Shown piece by piece: positions 14,216-21,041 of a DNA stretch of 23,725 bases. The notes beneath the pieces were generated by a model, which saw only the letters and a program-made list of their open reading frames with translations, searched no databases and was not told the origin of the DNA. A program made the position numbers and the translations under genes. Numbering within the stretch: position 1 is the first letter of the stretch; each line of letters opens with the position of its first letter. This stretch comes from an uncultured Chloroflexota bacterium (lineage in GTDB: Bacteria; Chloroflexota; Anaerolineae; Aggregatilineales; Phototrophicaceae): the NCBI GenBank assembly GCA_937974245.1, contig CALJKV010000093.1, positions 1 through 23,725 on the forward strand, read 5' to 3'.

Positions 14216-15622
14216 TCAATCCGGCCAGCTATAGCGCACAGTGTAGGAAATGACCGTCTCGCCGCCCGGCGGCACGTCCACCCGGAACTCAACCGTCTGC
14301 GCATCAAGGCGGGTATAAGCGTGAGAGACTCCGGTCAGTTCCCAGTTGCTCCAGCGGAACAGATGCTCCGGCACGCGCACTTCAACCCTGTCGTGGTCTT
14401 TGTGGTTCCGCAGCCGGATTTCCCAGGTTTCTTCCAGGGTGTTTTTCTGGATTCTGCGGAAATTCAACTGGCGACGTTCGCCCACCAGATCGAAGGCCTT
14501 GCCGAGTTCAAAGGACACAACTTCACCTCTGGGCGTGTGTTTGACCTGGTTTTCACCGATCAGAATCGCCGCGCCATCGGCGTCCTGCTGGTAGACACGC
14601 ATCCGGCCTTCGGGCAGGTCAGCGTCCAGGCCGTCTTCCACCCCGGTGCTGAATTCGAGCCACGTCTGTACATGGGTGATGTCCGCCTGTCCATAGTGCT
14701 GTTCCAGCAGTGGGCCGCGCCCATGCGCCGGTTGCCCGGAACCGCCATATACATAGAAAGTATGAGCAGAGACGCCGTGCCGGGTGAGGAATTCGACCTG
14801 CTTGGTTTCATTATCCGCCAGCGTTAGCGGGCGCTGAATCTCGTACAGTTGGTACTCGAAAAACTCGCGCTGCTGCACCTGGGGTTCAGGCGACTTTGCC
14901 GCCCCCAGGATAGCCATTCTTTCGAACTGTTGCGGGCGTTTGGGCAGTCGTTTAATCTCCCCGGCTACCAGCTTCACCTGCGCATCCTTGAACGCCCCGC
15001 CGCTGGTATTCTGGAAGGTCACCCACCCGCCGAAATCGAGCGAACGGTTATCCGCCGCCAGCAGGAGGTTATAGTCGGCTGTCCAGTTCAGCCCGCCGGT
15101 CAGGTAGGTGAGTTCCACCTGCTGCGCCCCGGTCTGGGCGCTGTGCAGCAGCCAGCGCAGCGTCGGGCGCGTCATGAGGCCGTCCGGCAGGGTCGGGAAG
15201 CGCATGTCGCGGATTTTCCCGGCGTGGACGTAGGCAATCTGCCCGTCGCTCTGGCGCAGGATAAGCGCGTCATCGGCAGCGCCCATACGGCGCAACTGTT
15301 CATCCGGCACAGCCAGGAGCTGCCCGACAAAGCGCGTGCCGTCCTCAACGCTGACTTCAATGGTTGCTTCCAGGTAACGCTTGAGCAGCGACGCCCCATT
15401 GACGAGGTCAAAAAGAAAATTCTGCTCCAGCACGACTGTGCCGGTGGGATCGGTCAGCGAGGCGAAGGTGACGGACGTAGCCTCTATCTGGGCGGTGACA
15501 TCGGTAATGTCCAGCGTATTCAGTCCGGATTCCAGCGTGACCGTCCGCCGTTCGCGGACAAGCGACGTGCCTTTGTTGTAAATCGCTAAACTGATGGGGT
15601 TGGGGTTCTGGGATTGTGACAT
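14216..15622 (-). CDS. DUF4139 domain protein
   Basis: 468-residue protein of unknown function. It opens with the family's beta-rich IYNKGTSLVRERRTVTLESGLNTLDI (residues 13-38 from this start). The central part includes VELTYLTGGLNWTADYNLLL, the usual DUF4139 core start, followed by a beta-rich body to the C-terminus (TVEFRVDVPPGGETVISYTVRY). No signal peptide or membrane segment is present, so it is probably cytoplasmic here, whereas many relatives are exported. The ATG at 15622 sits 7 bases after AAGGAG (15635-15630); the adjacent ATG at 15625 leaves only 4 and the far upstream ATG at 15697 has no such site. It is divergent from the subtilase gene across about 200 AT-rich bases. Confidence 0.88.
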   Translation of the reverse strand: MSQSQNPNPISLAIYNKGTSLVRERRTVTLESGLNTLDITDVTAQIEATSVTFASLTDPTGTVVLEQNFLFDLVNGASLLKRYLEATIEVSVEDGTRFVGQLLAVPDEQLRRMGAADDALILRQSDGQIAYVHAGKIRDMRFPTLPDGLMTRPTLRWLLHSAQTGAQQVELTYLTGGLNWTADYNLLLAADNRSLDFGGWVTFQNTSGGAFKDAQVKLVAGEIKRLPKRPQQFERMAILGAAKSPEPQVQQREFFEYQLYEIQRPLTLADNETKQVEFLTRHGVSAHTFYVYGGSGQPAHGRGPLLEQHYGQADITHVQTWLEFSTGVEDGLDADLPEGRMRVYQQDADGAAILIGENQVKHTPRGEVVSFELGKAFDLVGERRQLNFRRIQKNTLEETWEIRLRNHKDHDRVEVRVPEHLFRWSNWELTGVSHAYTRLDAQTVEFRVDVPPGGETVISYTVRYSWPD

Positions 15623-15629
15623 CATGGTA

Positions 15630-15635
15630 CTCCTT
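15630..15635 (-). promoter_or_regulatory. ribosome-binding site for the DUF4139 gene
   Basis: AAGGAG on the minus strand precedes two adjacent ATG codons. Spacing favours the second (15622). This rules out an upstream ATG at 15697 that would add 25 non-conserved residues. Confidence 0.65.
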
Positions 15636-15717
15636 TCTAACAGAATTTGGAGAGATTTCTGGTGGGAAGTCACACCAGGATTACACCTTCTCTTCATATT
15701 CCTATGTCAGGATTCAT

Positions 15718-15746
15718 TTGACGAAGTACATCATCATAAATATAAT
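15718..15746 (+). promoter_or_regulatory. sigma-70-type promoter of the subtilase gene
   Basis: TTGACG (15718-15723), a 17-base spacer, and a perfect TATAAT (15741-15746). Transcription should start near 15753, giving a leader of about 70 bases. The surrounding sequence is AT-rich. Confidence 0.8.
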
Positions 15747-15825
15747 ATAATACATGCGCTGAGTGAGGGAAAATTTAACTCTCAGGGCATGTATTTTAAT
15801 TTCTTGCATAATGGAGCGAAATATA

Positions 15826-17193
15826 ATGAAGCGTGTAGCAATCCTGGCAATACTGCTTGTTCTGGTTCTGGGCGTTGGTGCGGTGGGCGCTCAGAGTTCA
15901 TCCCGTTCGTATCTGATTCTGTCTAACGGCAACAGTCTGCCCAATAACCTGGCGGCGCAGGTCGCGGCGGCGGGCGGCAACGTCACCCGCGTGATACCGG
16001 AAGTCGGTATCGCGGTGGCGGAATCTGCCAACCCGAACTTCGCCAACCAGGTACGTGGCGTCCGATCCGTGATCCCAAACGTAGTGCTGGACTGGCTTCC
16101 TGGGGAATCCGTTAGCGAAGCCATCAGCGTGAATTTCGGCAATCCACCCAACAGCGGCGATGATGATACCCGGTTCGATCTCCAGTGGGGTCATGATGCT
16201 GTCAACGCGCCTGAAGCCTGGAATGCCGGGCAACGTGGTGCTGGAGTCGTCGTAGCCGTGCTTGATGAAGGGTTCGATCTCGACCATCCTGACCTGGCTA
16301 CCCAAATCAAGGACTCAATCAGTTTTGTTCCGCTGCCGGGTGAATCGACTGCCAGCTATGTGCTTAATGATCCGTTTAGCCACGGCTCGCACACTTCCGG
16401 CACGATTGCGGCTGCCGATAATGGCTTCGGTACCATCGGCGTTGCCCCGGATGCACAACTTGTGCTGGTCAAGGTACTCTCTGAGGTTCAGGGCAGTGGT
16501 GATTTTGACTGGGTGATTTCAGGTATCATCTACGCAGCCAATCGTGGTGACGTGGATATCATCAACATGAGCCTGGGCGCAGTGATTGCCAAGAATGGTG
16601 TGCCAGGTGAATATACGGCACGCGAAGCGTCTGAGCTGCGAATCGCGATGAGCCGGGCGACAACCTACGCTTATCAGCGCGGGGTCGCTATCTTCGCTTC
16701 GGAAGGCAACAGCGGCATTGATAAAGACCACACTGGCCCAATCATCACCCTGCCAGCCGACGCAGATCATGTGATTTCGATTGCGGCGACAACCCCGGTT
16801 GGCTGGGCATCCGTAAACTGGGACGGCAATTTTGACTACCCGGCCAGCTATACGAATTATGGCCGTTCAGCCGTTGATTTTGCGGCACCGGGTGGTGACA
16901 TTTTGTATCTCGGTAATGAAGGCTGTACCGTCGCCGGTCTACTCCGCCCCTGTTATGTGTTCGATTTAGTCTTCAGCACGGGCAGTAACCTCAATCCGGC
17001 GCTCGCCAGCTATTACTGGTCAGGGGGCACGAGCATGGCTGCACCCCATGCGGCAGGTGTCGCTGCCATCATCATTGGCGAAAACGGCGGCTCAATGCAC
17101 CCGGCGCAGCTTGAGGCTGAAATGCGGCGTCGTGCGAGCTATGGTGGCAATACGCCATTCTATGGCAAGGGCGTTGTCAACACCGGGTACTAA
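15826..17193 (+). CDS. secreted subtilisin-like serine protease (S8)
   Basis: Exported endopeptidase, 455 residues from ATG 15826. It has a Sec signal peptide (hydrophobic 5-20, likely cut after VGA-22) and then an inhibitor-I9-like prodomain (about 28-93, with YLILSNGN and a VxRVIPEVGIAVAE strand) that should fold the enzyme and be removed. The catalytic domain has Asp147 in VVAVLDEGFD, His186 in SHGSHTSG, Asn295 in ASEGNSG (oxyanion hole) and Ser403 in GGTSMAAPHAAG. The Asp motif DEG replaces the usual DTG. The protein ends soon after the catalytic domain, with no cell-wall anchor or C-terminal sorting domain, so it is probably freely released. GGAG lies 9 bases before the chosen ATG; upstream in-frame ATGs would disrupt the signal peptide. 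Confidence 0.95.
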   Translation: MKRVAILAILLVLVLGVGAVGAQSSSRSYLILSNGNSLPNNLAAQVAAAGGNVTRVIPEVGIAVAESANPNFANQVRGVRSVIPNVVLDWLPGESVSEAISVNFGNPPNSGDDDTRFDLQWGHDAVNAPEAWNAGQRGAGVVVAVLDEGFDLDHPDLATQIKDSISFVPLPGESTASYVLNDPFSHGSHTSGTIAAADNGFGTIGVAPDAQLVLVKVLSEVQGSGDFDWVISGIIYAANRGDVDIINMSLGAVIAKNGVPGEYTAREASELRIAMSRATTYAYQRGVAIFASEGNSGIDKDHTGPIITLPADADHVISIAATTPVGWASVNWDGNFDYPASYTNYGRSAVDFAAPGGDILYLGNEGCTVAGLLRPCYVFDLVFSTGSNLNPALASYYWSGGTSMAAPHAAGVAAIIIGENGGSMHPAQLEAEMRRRASYGGNTPFYGKGVVNTGY

Positions 17194-17205
17194 ACTCTGT
17201 ACTTG

Positions 17206-17229
17206 AGCGGGGAAGCCTTACACCCCGCT
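17206..17229 (+). other. stem-loop just after the subtilase stop
   Basis: AGCGGGG (17206-17212) pairs exactly with CCCCGCT (17223-17229) around a 10-base loop. No T-run follows. It precedes the true terminator and may protect the message end. Confidence 0.5.
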
Positions 17230-17241
17230 GAAAACACAGGA

Positions 17242-17280
17242 AACGGGCGGTGTCTGCAACAGGCATCGCTCGTTTTTGTT
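17242..17280 (+). terminator. intrinsic terminator of the subtilase gene
   Basis: AACGGGCGGTG (17242-17252) pairs with CATCGCTCGTT (17264-17274) over 11 positions with two G-U wobbles and an 11-base loop. TTTTTGTT follows. Confidence 0.8.
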
Positions 17281-17313
17281 GCGGACGTGTTGCAGGTAAT
17301 CCAGCGGCAAACA

Positions 17314-17351
17314 GCAAAAATAAGGCGAGGCCGGTGGTGTACCGGCCCCGC
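17314..17351 (-). terminator. intrinsic terminator of the FAS1 gene
   Basis: On the minus strand GCGGGGCCGGT pairs with ACCGGCCTCGC over 11 positions with one wobble and a 5-base loop ACACC. It is followed by CTTATTTTTGC. It lies 34 bases past the FAS1 stop codon and back to back with the subtilase terminator. Confidence 0.85.
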
Positions 17352-17384
17352 GCTATGGAGAGGAGAGAACTTACGTATTGAGTG

Positions 17385-18401
17385 TTACTCGGAGGGCGGC
17401 AGCAGCACCGCGTCAATGACGTGGATCACACCGTTGGCGGCGTCAATGTCGGTCACGATGATCTGCGCGTCATTGACGAACACGTTCCCATCTTCGTCCG
17501 CCGTGATGGTGTACTGGGCGCCTTCCAGCGCGGTATCCACCATCAGGCCTTCTTCACCAGCGTCGGCCAGCAGGGCTGCCACATCACCGGAGTAAACCAC
17601 CGCCGGAACGACATGGTACAGCAGGATGTTGGTCAGCAGCGCCTGGTCAGCGATGACAGCGTTCAGGGTATCCTCACCCAGGGCGGCGAAGGCATCGTCG
17701 GTGGGGACGAACACGGTCAGTGTGGCTTCGGGGTCAGAAAGCGTTTCCAGCACGGCGGGATCAGCAGCGCCAACAGCCGCCAGCAGGGTAGTGAACTGAG
17801 CATCTTCTTCCATGCCCGCCGCTTCGACGACGATTTCAGCAATTGTGCGGCTTTCCGGCAGGATCACAGCATCAATCACATGGATCACGCCGTTGCTGGC
17901 TTCGATGTCTACCATGTCGAGGTTCAGGTGAGCGCCATTGACAGTGATGCCACCCATATCATCCTGGGCGATGTCAATATACTGGCCGTTGAGCGACTGC
18001 ACACCGAACGCGCCGTCGTTAGCTTCCAGGGCGGCCACGACATCAGCCGACATGACTTTGCCTTCAACAACATGGAAAAGCAGGATTCCGGTCAGCGCTT
18101 CGGTATCGGCCAGCACGCCGGCAAAGGCTTCTTCACCCAGGGCTTCGGCCAGGGTAGCGAACGCGGCGTCAGTCGGGGCGAACACGGTCAGCGAAGCGTC
18201 AGGGTTAGACAGCGCTTCGACAACTGCCGGGTCAGCGGCTTGTACGGCGGCCAGCAGCGTTGCGAATTCGGGTGCCTCGGCACTGGCGGAGGCGATCACG
18301 ATGTCGGCAATCGTTCCGGGCATATCCTGGGCACTGGCGGCGAATACACCCACCAGAAGTGACGTCAGTACCAGCAGTGTTACAAGAAATTTGCGATTCA
18401 T
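17385..18401 (-). CDS. secreted protein with two fasciclin (FAS1) domains
   Basis: 338-residue exported adhesion-type protein. The Sec signal peptide has a hydrophobic core at 5-22 and probable cleavage after ASA-24; there is no lipobox cysteine and no membrane anchor. FAS1 domain 1 (about 29-182) has H1 LTVFAPTDAAF (71-81), FHVV in place of the usual YHVV, and H2 GVIHVIDAVILP (171-182). Domain 2 (about 187-335) has LTVFVPTDDAF, LLYHVV and GVIHVIDAVLLP. The two copies are clearly homologous, an internal duplication. FAS1 proteins mediate cell-surface or matrix attachment; a specific ligand cannot be named. GGGAG lies 10 bases before ATG 18401. It is transcribed alone toward the subtilase gene, each with its own terminator. 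Confidence 0.95.
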   Translation of the reverse strand: MNRKFLVTLLVLTSLLVGVFAASAQDMPGTIADIVIASASAEAPEFATLLAAVQAADPAVVEALSNPDASLTVFAPTDAAFATLAEALGEEAFAGVLADTEALTGILLFHVVEGKVMSADVVAALEANDGAFGVQSLNGQYIDIAQDDMGGITVNGAHLNLDMVDIEASNGVIHVIDAVILPESRTIAEIVVEAAGMEEDAQFTTLLAAVGAADPAVLETLSDPEATLTVFVPTDDAFAALGEDTLNAVIADQALLTNILLYHVVPAVVYSGDVAALLADAGEEGLMVDTALEGAQYTITADEDGNVFVNDAQIIVTDIDAANGVIHVIDAVLLPPSE

Positions 18402-18448
18402 CTTACAGTAGCTCCCTTAAGATACTTGGACAATTTGTAGCCAAAACC

Positions 18449-18465
18449 TGTTCAAATCATGAACA
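18449..18465. promoter_or_regulatory. 17-bp inverted repeat upstream of the FAS1 gene, candidate operator
   Basis: TGTTCA-AATCA-TGAACA has perfect 6-bp arms and lies 48 bases before the FAS1 start codon. The spacing of arms is right for a dimeric regulator, but the arms do not match a LexA box (GAAC-N4-GTTC), whose orientation is opposite. No regulator is identified. Confidence 0.35.
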
Positions 18466-18595
18466 AGGTAAATAAGTCTGGGATGAATACAACCTGAGTA
18501 GGCGCTTAATATCGGGAATGCCGCCGGGATAGTCCCCGTTAGCGGGCGAGTCCGGGTGGGGAAGTGGCGAAGAAACCAGCGTGCATGATTAGCAC

Positions 18596-18624
18596 TTGGC
18601 AGGGGAACACTCCGCGCTTATAAT
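18596..18624 (+). promoter_or_regulatory. sigma-70-type promoter of rplI
   Basis: TTGGCA (18596-18601), a 17-base spacer and a perfect TATAAT (18619-18624). Predicted start is near 18632, giving a leader of about 70 bases. Confidence 0.85.
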
Positions 18625-18702
18625 ACCTGTTCATTTCTGGCAGATAAGATGCTCGCTGAACACTATTTTTGAGCATAATGAGATTGGGCGAAGGACATTC
18701 CG

Positions 18703-19302
18703 ATGAAAGTCATCCTCCTGGCCGATGTATATAATCACGGCGTTGCTGGTGAAGTTGTAGCGGTTGCCGACGGGTTTGCGCGTAACTACCTGATTCCAAA
18801 GAAGCTGGCGGCGAAGGCGACTGTTGGCGAACTGCGCCGGGCCGCGAAGTTGAGCGAGACCGCCGCGACGCGCCGGGCTGCGCTGGACAACAGGCTGAAC
18901 GAACTGGCCCGCCAGATTGATGGGGTCGAACTCCTGTTTGGCCGCCGCGCCGCCAATACCGGCAAATTGTTCGGCTCGGTGACCACCTCCGACATCGCCG
19001 ACGCACTCAACGAAAAGACCGGCATTGACATCAACCGCCGCCGTATCAGCCAGCAGGCGCTGCGCGAAGTCGGTTCGTTTGATGTTCCCGTGCGCCTGGG
19101 TAGTGAAATCGCTCCGGTGCTGAAGATCGTCATCGTGCGCGAAGGTGAAGAGGCCGCTTACCTGGCCGCGAAAGCCGCCGAAGCTGCGGGCGATGCTGAA
19201 GCGGTGGCCGAAGTCGTTGAACCGGTTGAGGTTGCTGTCGAAGCCGTTGACGCGGTGGCCGAAGCCGCTCCAGCCGAGACCGGCGACGAACCTGCCGAGT
19301 AA
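18703..19302 (+). CDS. rplI: 50S ribosomal protein L9 with acidic Ala-rich C-terminal extension
   Basis: Binds 23S rRNA at the base of the L1 stalk region and has a long connecting helix between two globular domains. The N-terminal domain carries the family signature MKVILLADVYNHG...GEVVAVADGFARNYLIPKKLA (1-36). The central helix spans about 40-75. The C-terminal domain contains GKLFGSVTTSDIADAL (87-102) and runs to about VREGEE at 150. The usual length is near 150; here 199, with a tail (151-199) of Ala, Glu and Val and several near-repeats of the EAVAEV type. AAGGA at 18691-18695 lies 7 bases before the ATG. The usual partners rpsF, ssb and rpsR are absent; it has its own promoter and terminator. 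Confidence 0.96.
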   Translation: MKVILLADVYNHGVAGEVVAVADGFARNYLIPKKLAAKATVGELRRAAKLSETAATRRAALDNRLNELARQIDGVELLFGRRAANTGKLFGSVTTSDIADALNEKTGIDINRRRISQQALREVGSFDVPVRLGSEIAPVLKIVIVREGEEAAYLAAKAAEAAGDAEAVAEVVEPVEVAVEAVDAVAEAAPAETGDEPAE

Positions 19303-19327
19303 CCTCACACCTGCACGACCTCGCCAT

Positions 19328-19370
19328 CAGCCCCGCCGGTGTGATACCGCAGCCGGGGCTGGTTTGGTTT
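19328..19370 (+). terminator. terminator downstream of rplI
   Basis: CAGCCCCG (19328-19335) pairs with CGGGGCTG (19354-19361), and an inner CGGT/ACCG pair (19337-19340 with 19346-19349) extends the structure. GTTTGGTTT follows, a modest T-rich tail. Confidence 0.65.
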
Positions 19371-19398
19371 AGCCACACGGATACGGATTGGCTATAAT
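19369..19398 (+). promoter_or_regulatory. probable promoter of the RodZ-like gene
   Basis: A perfect TATAAT at 19393-19398 with a poor -35 (TTAGCC at 19369-19374, 18-base spacer). It directly follows the rplI terminator, so the downstream gene is probably transcribed independently. The start codon lies about 57 bases past the predicted start. Confidence 0.5.
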
Positions 19399-19462
19399 AA
19401 GGGGCAGGATTCACCGCCACTGTGGTTGATCCCACCTGAAAGCTGTTGAGGCAGATACCGTC

Positions 19463-20749
19463 ATGGATGCACAGGCGCTAGGGCGCTATCTACGCGAGAC
19501 CCGTGAAGCCAAAGAACTGACACTGGACGATGCCGAGCGCGTGCTGCGTATTCGCCGCCGCGTTCTCGAATCGTTTGAGCTGGGTGAGTTCAGCCTATCG
19601 GATGCTTCCTCAGTACAGATTCGCGGGTTTATCCGCAACTATGCCCGCTATCTGGGGCTGGATGTCGAATACGTCGTGCGCTACTACGACGCGGCCCGGG
19701 CCGAAGGACGGCAGCCCGCCCACCAAAGCGGCAGGCGCGGCAAACGCACGACCCAACCGGTGCCCAGAGCGCCACGTTCGATTACCGATACCAACCCCTC
19801 ACTCCCGGCTATCCCATTGGAAATGCGTAACCGGCGGCCTCCTCGGGCCCGGCAGGTTCTCAGCACACTGGCACTGCTGCTGGTCGCGGCGGCGGCGTTG
19901 GCGGTGATCGCCTTCGTCACCGTTCAGCTCATTAACCCGCCGGAGACTCCTATTGACCCGAATGCGCTGAATGTGAGCATCCTGCAAGCGGCCACGGAGA
20001 CAGCCTCCCCCACCCGCCTCCCAACCCTGACAAGCCAGCCGAGCCTGACGCCAATTCCGCGCGTCCAGCAAAACTACAGCGGGCAGGGGGTGCTGGTGAC
20101 CATTGAGACTGTCCAGCGCACCTGGATTCAACTGCTGGCGGACGGGGTGCAGCAGTTTGTTGGGGTTGCCAGGCCAGGGATGATCCTGGAATATCAGGCG
20201 CAGGACACGATTACGGTGACGGCCAGTAATGCCGAAGCGTTGATTGTTACCTATAACGGCAGGCCACAGGGGTTGTTCGGTGGGCGCGGCCAGAAAGTGG
20301 ATATTATCTTCGGGCTGAACGGCCAGATCAATGTGAGTTCCGGCCCTGGCTTCGAGCCAACCTCCGAATTCGGGCCGACTCCGCTGCCTACTTCGGCGGT
20401 AGATGTGGGCGCACTGGTGGCAGCGCTCACGCCGACGCGCACGCCCGGCCCCAGCCCGACGATCACCCTGACTCCGTCCATCACGCTGACACCATCCAAC
20501 ACGCCCACGCTCACACGCACGCCGACAGTGACCCTGACGCCATCCAACACGCCCACCGACACGCCGACTCCCACCGATTCGCCCACACCGACGGCGACGC
20601 TGACGCCCACCCAAACGCCGACGCCGACCCTGACGCCCACCCCCACGCTGACCCCTACGCCGACGCCCACGCAAACGCCGACGCCCACCGCCGTGCTGCC
20701 GCCGCGCTCCACCCAGGAAGGGCTGCCGCCCACCAAGCCGCCGGGTTAG
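19463..20749 (+). CDS. RodZ-like membrane protein: HTH_25, one TM helix, DUF4115, Thr-Pro-rich tail
   Basis: 428 residues. The cytoplasmic N-terminus (1-75) is a Cro/C1-type helix-turn-helix of the RodZ class: LGRYLRETREAKELTLDDAERVLRIRRRVLESFELGEF, then IRGFIRNYARYLGLD. A basic linker (80-130) leads to a single membrane helix (about 131-157). Outside is a DUF4115-like beta domain (207-292: VLVTIETVQRTWIQLLADG...GQKVDIIFGLNGQINV), then a low-complexity tail rich in Thr-Pro (322-410). RodZ links MreB to the cell-wall elongation machinery; in this protein that role is inference, and no mreB or rodA is nearby. The ATG at 19463 has GAGG about 11 bases upstream, a loose spacing. The Thr-Pro tail probably spans the cell envelope and may be glycosylated. 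Confidence 0.9.
   Translation: MDAQALGRYLRETREAKELTLDDAERVLRIRRRVLESFELGEFSLSDASSVQIRGFIRNYARYLGLDVEYVVRYYDAARAEGRQPAHQSGRRGKRTTQPVPRAPRSITDTNPSLPAIPLEMRNRRPPRARQVLSTLALLLVAAAALAVIAFVTVQLINPPETPIDPNALNVSILQAATETASPTRLPTLTSQPSLTPIPRVQQNYSGQGVLVTIETVQRTWIQLLADGVQQFVGVARPGMILEYQAQDTITVTASNAEALIVTYNGRPQGLFGGRGQKVDIIFGLNGQINVSSGPGFEPTSEFGPTPLPTSAVDVGALVAALTPTRTPGPSPTITLTPSITLTPSNTPTLTRTPTVTLTPSNTPTDTPTPTDSPTPTATLTPTQTPTPTLTPTPTLTPTPTPTQTPTPTAVLPPRSTQEGLPPTKPPG
20426..20692 (+). repeat. Thr-Pro low-complexity coding repeat
   Basis: Imperfect short repeats of ACGCC-type codons encode runs of TPTPT and LTPS over about 90 residues at the end of the RodZ-like protein. The DNA repeat is irregular, without constant spacers, so it is protein low complexity and no array. 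Confidence 0.9.
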
Positions 20750-20803
20750 GGCGAGGGGAGCTAACCTGGTTGTTGGGAAATCAGCAGGTAACTATAAATC
20801 GCA

Positions 20804-20986
20804 TCAATTGTCGGAATACTGGTGGTGTTCTCCCCACAGAATGTCGCCAGCTTGAGCCAGTCGGTCCGCGATGGCGCTGTACTGCGTGTTGTCGAACAGG
20901 TGGTTGTAGCGAGCATGTACGGTTTGGGTGGGGATCTTGGTATGTCCCTTCAGGTTAAACAAACCGGTGTCGCTAATTATAGTTCT
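20804..20986 (-). pseudogene. 3' fragment of an unidentified gene
   Basis: The minus strand reads 60 open codons ending in TGA at 20806-20804, bounded upstream by TGA at 20989-20987, with no usable start. The translation (including LFNLKGHTKIPTQTVHARY and IADRLAQAGDILWGEHH) has GC-rich third positions like the resident genes and reads as a plausible protein end. Where it breaks off, near 20960-20990, the sequence turns AT-rich toward the lipase-VWA gene. A truncated resident gene at an insertion junction is the simplest explanation. The family is not recognised, and chance cannot be excluded. Confidence 0.4.
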
Positions 20987-21041
20987 TCATGTATGTTGCG
21001 TTATACTGTCCAAAAATTCCTGCAGCAAGTTAGGGGGATTG

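Larger units (their letters stand above)
18402..18702. other. intergenic region between divergent FAS1 and rplI genes
   Basis: About 300 bases without a gene. It holds the FAS1 ribosome-binding site (18412-18416), a 17-bp inverted repeat (18449-18465), the rplI promoter (18596-18624) and the rplI leader. No minus-strand promoter for FAS1 is convincing, and the middle (18480-18590) shows nothing recognisable. Confidence 0.6.

Noticed and set aside
15623..15697. N-terminal extension of the DUF4139 gene to the ATG at 15697
   Set aside because: AAGGAG sits directly before the ATG pair at 15622/15625, and the extra 25 residues are Cys/Arg-rich and unlike the family.
17382..18362. Plus-strand open frame (326 codons) opposite the FAS1 gene
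   Set aside because: Mirror of the FAS1 coding sequence in the same codon phase; His/Gly-rich and without family features.
18449..18465. SOS (LexA) box upstream of the FAS1 gene
   Set aside because: The arms are TGTTCA...TGAACA, the opposite orientation to GAAC-N4-GTTC, and no DNA-repair gene is adjacent.
20426..20692. Short-period repeat that could be mistaken for a CRISPR or minisatellite array
   Set aside because: No constant repeat and unique spacer structure; the pattern is in frame and encodes a Thr-Pro stalk.
19799..20736. Minus-strand open frames of Arg/Gly- or Gly/Val-rich composition opposite the RodZ-like gene
   Set aside because: Reverse-strand readings of the Thr-Pro codon repeat; the low-complexity composition follows from the repeat itself.
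20928..21041. Upstream in-frame extension of the lipase-VWA gene to 20928
   Set aside because: The ATG at 21042 has a purine-rich ribosome-binding sequence and starts a proper signal peptide; the extension would cover the probable gene fragment on the other strand.
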